From assembly GCF_000373985.1 (NCBI RefSeq), contig NZ_KB893122.1:1-17710 (forward strand): a stretch of 17,710 nucleotides of DNA, given 5' to 3'. Both the position numbers and the translations under genes were made by a program. Every line of letters begins with the position of its first letter. Position 1 is the first letter of the stretch. Shown here piece after piece: positions 6,495 to 14,180 of the stretch. The stretch comes from Desulfobacter curvatus DSM 3379 (lineage in GTDB: Bacteria > Desulfobacterota > Desulfobacteria > Desulfobacterales > Desulfobacteraceae). A model generated the notes under the pieces. It did not search any database and was not told the DNA's origin. It was given only the letters and a program-made list of their open reading frames with translations.

Positions 6495-6585
6495 CTCTAA
6501 CGACCTGATCAGCAGTTGACAGGGCAATGCGGAATTCCAACTTTCCAAGGCCGCCCTGGCAATCTGCTGTATTAATTTGTTATGG
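6495..6585 (-). other. attC-like recombination site (91 bp) at the 3' end of the CoiA-like gene
   Basis: Read on the minus strand, it begins with an R''-like CCATAAC and ends with an R'-like GTTAGAG. Between them are the arms CAGCAG-A-TTG-C-CAGGGC and their partner (6553-6569 against 6510-6525), paired except for one extra adenine and one mismatch. That pattern resembles the extrahelical-base layout of integron attC sites. The stop codon of the CoiA-like gene lies inside the R'' core, as is common in gene cassettes. The length is within the attC range. The core sevenmers deviate slightly from RYYYAAC/GTTRRRY. Confidence 0.55.
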
Positions 6586-7413
6586 CTCGATTTCCGGCAA
6601 CGGGTAGAAACGGGTAGCAATGTCGCTCACGTTTGACTCGAACATGGAGTCGTGAATGAATTTGCGTTTAGAAATATAACGAACGCATGCTAAACCGGAC
6701 TCATCGTACGTATCGAGCTTTACAAGTTTGTCGTCTCCAAAGTCGATATACACGGGACACTTCGCGCCCAGCCAGGTCGTTCGCGGTCGAACCCAGTCAT
6801 ACTGGTGATGACCACGGTAGGATTCGTCGACGTCGGATTGAATTTCATCTATGCTGTGGATCTGGACCATGCCATTGTCTGCAGCTGCTTTTCTTGTCCC
6901 TGGATTCTCAGACAGCCGGAAAAACATGCCTCTGTTTGCACCGTGCATATGGCGTTGTGCTTTGAACCATACTATGTCTTGCGCTATGTCTGACTCAGGG
7001 TCAGGAAGACCGTGATAGATGTTGAAATTCTTTTGGAATGCCGATCCATCGAGAACCCATATCAAGTTGCCGTAGAATTCTTCACGTGAATCGCGCTCGT
7101 CATCAGTCATTGTTGAGTGCTGAACTTCAATCACGATTCCCGTTGGCGTTTTTATGTCCGCTCGGTGAATCTCACCGTCATCCGCTGTATGCGATACTTC
7201 ACGACAGTCGAGTGGATACTCGTTCTTCCATTGGCGGTGCCAAGGAGTTTCATTTTCCCACCAAGGGTCACAGTCTTTTGGACGGTGATGCGCCCAATGA
7301 TGCATTACACGAGGTCCGCATTTAGCAATCAATTCACATCCGCAAATAGGACACTCGCCGCGACCTCCAGGAAAGGCCTCAACGCGTTGGTCGTCAACAA
7401 TCGCGAGTTGCAT
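6580..7413 (-). CDS. CoiA-like putative nuclease in a cassette-like setting
   Basis: 277 aa. The N-terminal zinc-finger-like CPICGCELIAKCG (residues 21-33) is followed by MHHWAHHR (37-44), WHRQWKNEYP (58-67) and a nuclease-like core: HRADI with D86 and IEVQHS with E96 and Q98, then R110 and Y114. This order (CPxC, HWAH, WHxxWK, D...ExQHS) is that of the CoiA competence-protein family, which belongs to the PD-(D/E)XK nuclease superfamily. In Firmicutes CoiA supports recombination during transformation; the role of stand-alone homologues elsewhere is unknown. GAGGAG precedes the ATG. The gene is bounded by attC-like sites 24 nt before its start and overlapping its stop, so it appears to be a mobile cassette. 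Confidence 0.75.
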   Translation of the reverse strand: MQLAIVDDQRVEAFPGGRGECPICGCELIAKCGPRVMHHWAHHRPKDCDPWWENETPWHRQWKNEYPLDCREVSHTADDGEIHRADIKTPTGIVIEVQHSTMTDDERDSREEFYGNLIWVLDGSAFQKNFNIYHGLPDPESDIAQDIVWFKAQRHMHGANRGMFFRLSENPGTRKAAADNGMVQIHSIDEIQSDVDESYRGHHQYDWVRPRTTWLGAKCPVYIDFGDDKLVKLDTYDESGLACVRYISKRKFIHDSMFESNVSDIATRFYPLPEIEP

Positions 7414-7431
7414 GTTGGTAGCTCCTCATTG

Positions 7432-7479
7432 CCATAACATGAACATCTGCGGCTTGACCGCAGCATGTTTTTGTTAGGG
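7432..7479 (-). other. attC-like palindrome upstream of the CoiA-like gene (48 bp)
   Basis: On the minus strand it runs from an R''-like CCCTAAC to an R'-like GTTATGG. The nested stems are AACATG/CATGTT and CTGCGG/CCGCAG around a 5-nt loop, with a 5-nt bulge on one side. It would supply the 5' boundary of the cassette. It is shorter than most attC sites, which lowers confidence. Confidence 0.45.
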
Positions 7480-7536
7480 GGGGGCAATTTTTATTTATTA
7501 GACATTTTCAGAAATAAGGTTTTCCATCTATATTCT

Positions 7537-7546
7537 GGTGATAACT
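7537..7546 (+). repeat. MITE target-site duplication, left copy
   Basis: GGTGATAACT, identical to 7776-7785 on the other side of the element. Confidence 0.85.
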
Positions 7547-7775
7547 CAATGCCGTTGACTTAAGAAAAACAACCCTAAAATCAAGCTGTTATGTCACATT
7601 TTATTAAATGTTTCACTGCCTTTCAAACCGATCCAGTAATTTTCAAAAATACCAAGATGTCTGAATATAAAGGTCATGGAAATTTCGAGAGGTTCACCCC
7701 TCCCACACGCCTTGCTCAGATATATAACCTTAACATATTGAAATAACTCATCATCTTCTTAAGTCAACGGCATTG
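7547..7775. mobile_element. 229-bp MITE, IS4-type ends, with perfect 10-bp target duplication
   Basis: Perfect 20-bp terminal inverted repeats CAATGCCGTTGACTTAAGAA (7547-7566; complement at 7756-7775) enclose about 190 bp with no transposase gene. The flanks GGTGATAACT (7537-7546 and 7776-7785) are an exact 10-bp direct repeat. IS4-family elements make target duplications of about 9-13 bp, so this is best read as a non-autonomous derivative of such an element. Intact repeats and duplication point to a recent insertion. Confidence 0.85.
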
Positions 7776-7785
7776 GGTGATAACT
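7776..7785 (+). repeat. MITE target-site duplication, right copy
   Basis: GGTGATAACT, identical to 7537-7546. Confidence 0.85.
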
Positions 7786-7854
7786 GACTGAAAATACATT
7801 ACCGTTTTTGCCAAATTCTTTATTTCCGAAAATGTCTATTTTTAGCAACAACCA

Positions 7855-8043
7855 GTGGTTGCCCTCATCCTGAACAATATTTCCGTTACTGAACAAGGCT
7901 CCGTCGCAGCGGACGGACATAAAAAAGCGTTTCTGAAAAACGCGGAAGCTGTTTTCGCTCCACTCTCGGCTACCGAACAGCAGCAGTTGGGGGAACTTTT
8001 GGGCAGGATCATCACTGGTCTTGAAGAGGACGCCCTACCATGA
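7855..8043 (+). pseudogene. MarR-family regulator, C-terminal fragment
   Basis: The frame reads ...NNISVTEQGSVAADGHKKAF, then LKNAEAVFAPLSATEQQQLG and ELLGRIITGLEEDALP. This is the wing end (VTEQG) and the C-terminal dimerisation helices of a MarR-type winged-helix repressor, whose full length is about 145-160 aa. The winged-helix N-terminus is missing: a TAG lies at 7843-7845 in this frame, and the inverted-repeat segment ends at 7838. The gene was evidently beheaded by insertion or rearrangement. MarR repressors often govern an adjacent efflux operon, so loss of this one may have altered control of the pump. Confidence 0.7.
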
Positions 8044-8227
8044 ATTCTGCCAGGACCGACACGATCACAGACACGGGGACGGTCATCATGGGCATAACGG
8101 TGGGCATGGGCACCATACCCACGGCACCCATTCTCACGGGCACTATGGGCGCGGTGATCAGGAACGTGGGGAGACTTCCAGGCGGGGACATCATCTGGAG
8201 CGGAAGATTATGACCCCTCACAACTAA
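8021..8227 (+). CDS. histidine-rich frame, possible frameshifted tail of the MarR-type protein
   Basis: The 68-aa frame includes DRHDHRHGDGHHGHNGGHGH and HTHGTHSHGHYGRG, a dense His/Gly metal-binding-like tract. The only start candidate is TTG 8021, inside the marR fragment, without a Shine-Dalgarno sequence. The tract is in the +1 frame relative to the marR fragment and begins right where that one ends, so a single indel would give a MarR protein with a metal-binding tail. A competing 57-aa frame from the ATG at 8040 (ATGA overlap with the marR stop) shows no family likeness. The last residues may be foreign, since the duplicated araC-leader segment begins at 8210. Confidence 0.4.
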   Translation: MKRTPYHEFCQDRHDHRHGDGHHGHNGGHGHHTHGTHSHGHYGRGDQERGETSRRGHHLERKIMTPHN

Positions 8228-8267
8228 GTTGGCTGAATTGAAAAATATTTTGGCAAATTTGTGCAAT
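8210..8267 (-). repeat. diverged copy of the araC leader
   Basis: This aligns with 15562-15619, the sequence around the start of the araC-family gene, at about 47 of 58 positions by eye, in the same orientation. Conserved blocks include TTGGCTGAATT and AAAAATATTTT. No araC coding sequence follows it here. Confidence 0.7.
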
Positions 8268-8278
8268 GTCCTCAAAAG

Positions 8279-8399
8279 ATTTGTTTGATATAGTTTAAAA
8301 AATTTGTTTGACGCAATATGAGTTTTATCAATGCATTTAGATAGTTCCAATTTTCCACTGGTATGGAGGCACCCCAACATCTCAGCCAATCAGAATAAG
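8279..8399 (+). repeat. diverged copy of the leader and first codons of the 142-aa gene
   Basis: 8279-8315 aligns with about 14181-14213 (ATTTRTTTGATATARTN... then TTGACG), and 8331-8399 aligns with 14270-14338, the first 23 codons of the 142-aa gene. The middle differs: the 14215-14245 hairpin is absent here. The copy ends about 35 bp before the pump operon. Confidence 0.75.
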
Positions 8400-8444
8400 G
8401 TAGCCACGTGGCCTTTTAAAAGGAGTATTCCTCATGGAAAATAA
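8331..8444 (+). pseudogene. truncated paralogue of the 142-aa gene (first about 23 codons)
   Basis: MHLDSSNFPLVWRHPNISAN matches MILDSSNFPLVWMHRNSSAN of the intact gene at 14270. After QN the frame runs into unrelated sequence and stops 11 nt inside the efflux operon's first gene. It has lost its ribosome-binding site. Most likely it is a remnant, although it could still act as a short upstream frame affecting translation of the pump. Confidence 0.6.
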
Positions 8445-9603
8445 TTTAAACAAAACCGTTTCACATATTGATACCCCTGTCCATCGCAGTATCAAACCAA
8501 TATTCACCAGTGTTGTGGGGCTCGTCATTGTGTTTGGTCTTCTATTTGTCTGGAAAACCTCACGCAGCGAATCTTCATCACACCCGGCGCAACCGCCTGT
8601 GCTCGTTTCAGCTTCCAGAATCCAGAGTCGCAGTGTACCTGCCGATATCCAGGCCATCGGCAGTTTGGAGGCCGTACAGGAAGTCTTGTTGGCCCCTGAC
8701 ACTGCAGGACGTATCACCGGGATTCACTTCGAGGCCGGGCAGGTGGTCAAAGAAGGGACACTTCTCGTTCAACTCTACGACGCACCCGAACAGGCCGACC
8801 GCGTTGCTGCCGCCGCAAAAGCCGCCTTCAGCCATTTGCAGTTGTCCCGTTCGAGAGAGCTTGCCCCTACCGGTGCCGAGCCGCGTGAGCTTCTGGAACA
8901 GCATCAGACTGAATATGAGCAGGCCCAGGCAGAGGTGCGCCAACTGGATGCGCGTATTCAACAGAAATCGATCCATGCACCATTTGCAGGACAGATTGGT
9001 ATTCGCCGTATCAATCTTGGCCAATATCTCCATGCAGGTGATCCCATCGCGACTTTGACCCGACTTGCCCCCCTTTATGTCAACTTTACTGTTCCGCAAC
9101 AGGAGTTGGCATATCTGGAACCTGGTACACAGGTACAGGTGACTGCAGATTCTTCACCGGATAAGGTCTTCGAAGCACACATCAGCAGCATTGAACCCAG
9201 GATCGATGAGGAGACAAGAAACATCACAGTACAGGCGTTATTGCCAAATGCCGATCATGAACTGAAGTCGGGCATGTATGTCACCGCGCGCCTCCAGCTT
9301 CCAGCGACAACCGATGCCATTGTGGTGCCGCTTACCGCTATTCAAACCTCCGCGTACGGAGACAGTGTTGTCGTTGTTCAGGAATTGAATGGTGAAGGGG
9401 TTGGTAAGGTCGTCACGGCACCTGTCAAGACAGGACGACGCCTCGGCGATAATGTACTCATAGAGCAGGGACTCAAAACAGGTGATCTTGTGATCACGGC
9501 GGGCCAGCTCCGCATTCCGCCTGGTGCACAGGTCAAGGTCAGCGCATCTTCTCTTAACAATTCCGATGCGGCCAAATCCGCGCCGGTGCTTGAAGGAGAA
9601 TGA
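8434..9603 (+). CDS. RND efflux membrane fusion protein (periplasmic adaptor)
   Basis: 389 aa. A cytoplasmic N-terminus leads to one membrane anchor (about residues 23-40, IFTSVVGLVIVFGLLFVW); there is no lipobox, unlike AcrA. Next come the lipoyl half-motifs (APDTAGRITGIHFEAGQVVK, and later HAPFAGQIGIRRINLGQYLH), a short helical hairpin (about 125-175), the beta-barrel region (PLYVNFTVPQQELAYLEPGT) and the membrane-proximal domain. It bridges the inner-membrane RND pump and the outer-membrane channel. AAGGAG lies 8 nt before the ATG. It is the first gene of a three-gene operon; its stop overlaps the next reading frame. It belongs to the HlyD/AcrA-like adaptor family of HAE1 systems. The exact substrate cannot be read from the sequence. 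Confidence 0.9.
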   Translation: MENNLNKTVSHIDTPVHRSIKPIFTSVVGLVIVFGLLFVWKTSRSESSSHPAQPPVLVSASRIQSRSVPADIQAIGSLEAVQEVLLAPDTAGRITGIHFEAGQVVKEGTLLVQLYDAPEQADRVAAAAKAAFSHLQLSRSRELAPTGAEPRELLEQHQTEYEQAQAEVRQLDARIQQKSIHAPFAGQIGIRRINLGQYLHAGDPIATLTRLAPLYVNFTVPQQELAYLEPGTQVQVTADSSPDKVFEAHISSIEPRIDEETRNITVQALLPNADHELKSGMYVTARLQLPATTDAIVVPLTAIQTSAYGDSVVVVQELNGEGVGKVVTAPVKTGRRLGDNVLIEQGLKTGDLVITAGQLRIPPGAQVKVSASSLNNSDAAKSAPVLEGE

Positions 9604-9605
9604 TC

Positions 9606-12600
9606 ATGCATTTTACAGATATTTTTATCCGCCGCCCCATCCTGGCGCTGGTCGTCAGCCTGCTGATCCTGCTGGGGGGCGCAAGTGCAATCTTCTCACT
9701 GTCGGTGCGGCAGTATCCCTTTCTGGAGAACGCCACCATTAATGTCACTACCTTATTTCCTGGGGCAACGCAGGATGTGATGCAGGGATTTGTGACAACA
9801 CCGATTGCCCAGTCAATTGCCACTGCCAACGGCATTGAATATCTCACCTCTTCTTCCATATCAGGTAAAAGTGAGATCAATGCCAGGCTTGTGCTGAACG
9901 CCAACGCCGATCGGGCTATGACCGAGATTCTCGCCAAGGTGCAGGAGGTCAAATACCGGTTGCCGGTCGATGCATATGATCCCGTCATCATCAAGTCAAC
10001 GGTATCCAGTTCCGCAGTCGAATACGTGGCCTTTTACAGTAAGACACTGCCAATATCCCGGCTTACGGACTTTGCTATCCGGGTTGCCCAGCCCTTGTTT
10101 ACAAGCATTCCAGGGGTTGCTTCGGCCGATATCAAGGGCGGGCGCGAGCTGGCCATGCGCATCTGGATCGATCCTGTACGTCTTGCCGCGCGCGGTCTGT
10201 CAGCGGCTGAAATTGTGGCAGCGCTACGTGCCAACAACGTTCAGGCGGCCCCAGGTCAGCTGAAAAGTCAGCTGACCGTCACCGATATCACAGCCGAGAC
10301 CGATCTGCGCAGCGTCGCGGATTTTCGCGAGATGGTAATCAAGAGCGGGTCTGCCGGTAAAGGGGTCGTGCGCTTGAAAGATGTGGCAACGGTGGAGATC
10401 GGCGGTAAAAACTATGACAATGCGGCCTTTGCAACCGGAGAACCAGCAATTTTTATAGCTGTTGAGTCAACACCCGATGGCAATCCGATTGATATTGTCA
10501 AGGCTGTTAACAGATTTGTTCCCAAGATCCAGGCCATGGCTCCTCCCGGGGTGACAGTGGCGCCGAATTATGATGTTGCGCGCTTTGTCAATGCCTCCAT
10601 TGAGGAGGTTAAATTCACGTTGATCGCAGCGATTGCTATCGTTATTGTTGTTATCTTTCTGTTTTTGGGTACGGTTCACGCCGTGATTATTCCGGTCGTG
10701 ACGATTCCGTTGTCTATGGTGGGGACGGCCGCACTGATGCTGACGTTCGGATTTTCGATTAACCTTTTGACCTTACTTGCCATGGTGCTTGCCATCGGCC
10801 TGGTTGTCGATGATGCGATCGTTGTGGTCGAAAACATCCATCGCCATATTGAGAAAGGCCTGTCGCCGGTGAAGGCGGCGCTGGTCGGTGCGCGTGAGAT
10901 CATCTCTCCGGTAATTGCCATGACCATTACCCTGGCCGCCGTTTACGCCCCGATCGGTTTGATGGGTGGACTGACCGGCGCTTTGTTCGGGGAGTTTGCC
11001 TTTACCCTGGCCGGCTCGGTCGTCGTCTCCGGCGTAATTGCTCTAACACTGTCGCCTATGATGAGTTCGATGCTCCTCAGTTCAAAGCAAAACGAAGCAT
11101 GGCTGGCAAAGCTCATCGAGCGCCACATGGGTTGGTTGACTGCAATCTACAGCCGTTTGCTGGCGCATACCCTTGCAGCACGTCCTGCAGTGCTATTGGT
11201 GGGTGTGGCCATACTATTTGCCATTGTTGTACTTTTTAACGGCATTCCCCACGAACTGGCACCCACCGAGGATCAAGGGGCGGTTCTTGTTTTGACTCGT
11301 GGACCGCAATATGCCGGTATCGGCTATACTTCCCATTATGCAGTAGAAGTCGAAAAGATTTTTGCTTCCATCCCTGAATACGAGAGCGGTTTTATGCATG
11401 TAGGCGGTATCGCCGGCGGGCCGAACAGGATGATGAGCGGCGCAATTCTCACAGACTGGTCGGATCGTACGCGTTCCGCCAGCGATATTCAGGCGGAGAT
11501 CCAGGCTGCCGGCGCAGCGATTAAGGGCGAGACCGTCACCGCTGTTCAACTGCCGTCGCTACCGGGATCAGGCGGCGGCCTGCCGGTGCAGATGGTTATT
11601 CGTTCACCTGACGATTTTGGCATGATTTACAACGAGGCCGAAAAATTGAAAGCAGCAGCCTATGCCAGCGGCCTTTTTCTCTATGTTGAAAACGATCTGG
11701 CCTTTGACAGTCCGCAGGCACGAATTACCATAGACAGCGCAAAAGCAAATGAGATGGGGGTAACCATGCAGTCCATTGCCGATACGCTGGCCGCGCTGGT
11801 CGGCGAGAACTATGTCAGCCGGTTTAATTTTTACGGCCGCTCTTACGATGTGATTCCCCAGGTGCGCGGCAGTGAACGCATGACACCGGATGATCTGGGC
11901 CGCCTATACGTTAAAACGACTTCCGGCATGATGGTGTCGTTGTCGACGGTCACCCATGTTGAGATGCATTCCCAGGCCAATCAACTCTCTCAATTCAACC
12001 AGATGAATTCGACCACGCTCAAGGCTTTGCCTCGTCCAGGCGTCAGCATGGGCGAAGCAGTGGCGTTCCTGGAATCCCAGCCTCTGCTGACAGGAATGAA
12101 CATCGACTGGCTCGGTGACAGCCGGCAGTTCGTAAAAGAGGGCAACCGTCTCGTTTACTCCTTTGGCTTTGCACTGGCCGTTATTTTTCTGGTTCTGGCT
12201 GCTCAGTTTGAAAGCCTGCGCGACCCTCTGATCATCCTTATTACCGTACCGCTGGCCATCTGCGGCGCACTGGTACCTCTGTGGCTGGGGTATGCGACGC
12301 TTAATATTTACACCCAGATCGGCCTGGTCACGCTGATCGGACTGATCTCCAAACACGGTATTCTGATGGTAACCTTTGCCAATCATATCCAGCAGCACGA
12401 AGGCTTGAGCCGTATCGAGGCTATTGAAAAAGCCGCTGCGGTGCGTATGCGCCCTGTTCTGATGACCACGGCGGCGATGGTAGCCGGCCTGAGTCCGCTG
12501 CTGTTTGCCAGCGGGGCAGGCGCGGCCAGCCGGTTTTCCATCGGGATTGTCGTGGTGATGGGCATGCTGGTGGGTACCCTGTTCACGCTGTTTGTGTTAC

Positions 12601-12695
12601 CGACAGTCTACAGCTTTATCGCCAAGGACCACCACGCTGCCGCCGAAAGTCCGCGTGCGCTCGAACTTGCTTCTGCGGAGGTACCCAATGTTTAA
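9606..12695 (+). CDS. RND multidrug efflux transporter (HAE1-type permease)
   Basis: About 1029 aa from ATG 9606, preferred because AAGGAG lies 7 nt upstream; the ATG at 9600 is only 1 nt from it. The N-terminus MHFTDIFIRRPILALVVSLL is the standard first membrane helix. The proton relay is present: adjacent aspartates in GLVVDDAIVVVENIH (codons 402-403, equivalent to AcrB D407/D408) and a lysine in LIGLISKHGILMV (codon 916, equivalent to AcrB K940). Two large periplasmic loops and 12 membrane spans are in order. It exchanges protons for drugs in the inner membrane as a trimer. It is coupled tightly to both neighbours, overlapping the third gene by 8 nt. There is no sign of decay. Confidence 0.93.
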   Translation: MHFTDIFIRRPILALVVSLLILLGGASAIFSLSVRQYPFLENATINVTTLFPGATQDVMQGFVTTPIAQSIATANGIEYLTSSSISGKSEINARLVLNANADRAMTEILAKVQEVKYRLPVDAYDPVIIKSTVSSSAVEYVAFYSKTLPISRLTDFAIRVAQPLFTSIPGVASADIKGGRELAMRIWIDPVRLAARGLSAAEIVAALRANNVQAAPGQLKSQLTVTDITAETDLRSVADFREMVIKSGSAGKGVVRLKDVATVEIGGKNYDNAAFATGEPAIFIAVESTPDGNPIDIVKAVNRFVPKIQAMAPPGVTVAPNYDVARFVNASIEEVKFTLIAAIAIVIVVIFLFLGTVHAVIIPVVTIPLSMVGTAALMLTFGFSINLLTLLAMVLAIGLVVDDAIVVVENIHRHIEKGLSPVKAALVGAREIISPVIAMTITLAAVYAPIGLMGGLTGALFGEFAFTLAGSVVVSGVIALTLSPMMSSMLLSSKQNEAWLAKLIERHMGWLTAIYSRLLAHTLAARPAVLLVGVAILFAIVVLFNGIPHELAPTEDQGAVLVLTRGPQYAGIGYTSHYAVEVEKIFASIPEYESGFMHVGGIAGGPNRMMSGAILTDWSDRTRSASDIQAEIQAAGAAIKGETVTAVQLPSLPGSGGGLPVQMVIRSPDDFGMIYNEAEKLKAAAYASGLFLYVENDLAFDSPQARITIDSAKANEMGVTMQSIADTLAALVGENYVSRFNFYGRSYDVIPQVRGSERMTPDDLGRLYVKTTSGMMVSLSTVTHVEMHSQANQLSQFNQMNSTTLKALPRPGVSMGEAVAFLESQPLLTGMNIDWLGDSRQFVKEGNRLVYSFGFALAVIFLVLAAQFESLRDPLIILITVPLAICGALVPLWLGYATLNIYTQIGLVTLIGLISKHGILMVTFANHIQQHEGLSRIEAIEKAAAVRMRPVLMTTAAMVAGLSPLLFASGAGAASRFSIGIVVVMGMLVGTLFTLFVLPTVYSFIAKDHHAAAESPRALELASAEVPNV

Positions 12696-14175
12696 ACCTT
12701 ACCTGCAACATCAGTTATTGACGCATATTCTCCATTACCCTTTGCAACTATCGACCGTGATTGTTCTTGCTGTGGCATTGACCGGCTGCGCCATCGGTCC
12801 GGACTATCGCCCACCAGCAATGCCGGAGTCAGCGGTCGGTCATTTTGTGACCCAAATTGAGGGTGTCGATGAGATGACGCCCCTGCCTTCAGAATGGTGG
12901 AAGCTGTACAATGATCCGGTTCTGAACGGTCTGATCCGGGACGCCTTCGCCGCCAACACTGATTTGCGTGTGTCCCTGGCCAACCTGGAGCGTGCGCAAG
13001 AAATTTTCAATGAGGCGAACAGCGGTCTTTTCCCTTCGACAACCACATCGGGCGGTGTCAGCAATGGACGCGACCAGACCTCCTGGAGTGGTACGGGTCA
13101 GGCCCCCAGGCAGTGGTCCTACAGCGGCGGCCTGGAGGTGTCCTATGAACTGGACCTGTTTGGCCGGGTCAGACGCGACATCGAAGCGGCCCATTACAAT
13201 ACCGATGCTGTCGCTGCGGCCCATGACGCAGTGCGGGTGATCGTGGCAGCCGAGACCACACGCGCCTACGTGGATATCTGCACACTCGGGGAAGCCATCG
13301 CCGTGGCGCGTTTCTCCATCGAGTTGGCCAATCAAAGCCTGCGCATCGTCAGGGACCAGCAGCGGGCCGGTTCCGCCTCCCGTCTGGACGTGAAACGCGC
13401 CGGTGTCAGCCAGGCCCAGGCCGAAGCTGCATTGCCGCCGCTGCAGGGCCGACGGGAAGCAGCCTTGTTCGAGTTGGCTGCACTGACGGGGCGCACACCG
13501 GCACAGGTGCCTGGGATCGTCCGCACTTGCGTCAAGGCCCCTGAAATTACCCACCCACTGCCGGTGGGAGATGGTACAGCACTGCTACGGCGTCGTCCGG
13601 ATGTGCGACAGGCAGAGCGCCAACTGGCTGTGGCTACGGCGCGGATCGGTGTGAGCGTGGCCGACCTGTATCCGCACATTAATCTCGGAACTTCAGGAGC
13701 CTATCTGCGCAACGACTCATTGAAGGGAGATCGCACCCTCTCCTTTGCGGTCGGCCCGCTGATTTCATGGACTTTTCCCAATATTAGCGTGGCACGCAGC
13801 CGCGTTGCGCAAGCCAAAGCGGAAAGTGCCGCGACCCTGGCTACATTCGACGGCGTGGTCCTGACCGCGTTGAAAGAGATTGAGCAGGCTCTGGCAGGCT
13901 ACGGCGCAACACTAAAAGAGCGCGGAGCGCTGATTGAAGCACGGGATAGCGCTGAACAGGCCTATGAACTGGCCGATCAGCGCTATCGCAGTGGTTCTAT
14001 CAGCTACCTTGACGTGATTGTTGCACAAACCGTTTTCATAGACGCTAAGGCTCAGGTGGCGACAGTTGATCAACGGGTGGGCTCGGCCCGGGTATCTGTA
14101 TTCAAGGCCCTGGGTGGAGGCTGGAAAAACGCTGACACATGGACCGGTAACCTCACGGGAAGCCCGGATGGATAA
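12688..14175 (+). CDS. outer-membrane efflux lipoprotein (NodT/OprM/TolC-like)
   Basis: 495 aa from ATG 12688, which has GGAGG 8 nt upstream and overlaps the end of the RND gene by 8 nt; earlier in-frame starts are inside that gene. The signal peptide (about 20-33, LSTVIVLAVALTG) ends in a lipobox LTGC with C34 as the acylated residue, followed by AIGPDYRPPAMPES, the NodT-family N-terminus. Two outer-membrane-efflux repeats follow (ANTDLRVSLANLERAQEIFN and AVATARIGVSVADLYPHINL), with the LRRRPDVRQAERQL motif typical of OprM. A homotrimer forms the exit channel of the pump. Little follows before a hairpin at 14215-14245. Confidence 0.92.
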   Translation: MFKPYLQHQLLTHILHYPLQLSTVIVLAVALTGCAIGPDYRPPAMPESAVGHFVTQIEGVDEMTPLPSEWWKLYNDPVLNGLIRDAFAANTDLRVSLANLERAQEIFNEANSGLFPSTTTSGGVSNGRDQTSWSGTGQAPRQWSYSGGLEVSYELDLFGRVRRDIEAAHYNTDAVAAAHDAVRVIVAAETTRAYVDICTLGEAIAVARFSIELANQSLRIVRDQQRAGSASRLDVKRAGVSQAQAEAALPPLQGRREAALFELAALTGRTPAQVPGIVRTCVKAPEITHPLPVGDGTALLRRRPDVRQAERQLAVATARIGVSVADLYPHINLGTSGAYLRNDSLKGDRTLSFAVGPLISWTFPNISVARSRVAQAKAESAATLATFDGVVLTALKEIEQALAGYGATLKERGALIEARDSAEQAYELADQRYRSGSISYLDVIVAQTVFIDAKAQVATVDQRVGSARVSVFKALGGGWKNADTWTGNLTGSPDG

Positions 14176-14180
14176 TGACA

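Larger units (their letters stand above)
7499..7838. repeat. outer inverted-repeat segment (about 101 bp before insertion), host of the MITE
   Basis: TAGACATTTTCAGAAATAA (7499-7517) faces the reverse complement TAGACATTTTCGGAAATAA (7820-7838), one mismatch in 19. Removing the 229-bp MITE and one copy of its 10-bp target leaves about 101 bp between outer ends. The minus strand of the restored segment contains an open frame ending KIDIFGNKEFGKNGNVFS...DGKPYF, so it may be a gene scrap rather than a pure MITE. Confidence 0.6.

Noticed and set aside
8040..8213. 57-aa frame overlapping the marR stop as ATGA
   Set aside because: It shows no recognisable protein pattern, whereas the alternative frame has a strong histidine-rich composition.
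8608..9099. Long minus-strand open frame inside the membrane fusion protein gene, and similar antisense frames in the RND and outer-membrane genes
   Set aside because: They are shadows of GC-rich coding sequence with no family likeness and no ribosome sites.
12592..12687. N-terminal extension of the outer-membrane factor to an upstream ATG
   Set aside because: It lies inside the RND gene and lacks a ribosome site. The ATG at 12688 has GGAGG and starts a proper lipoprotein signal peptide.
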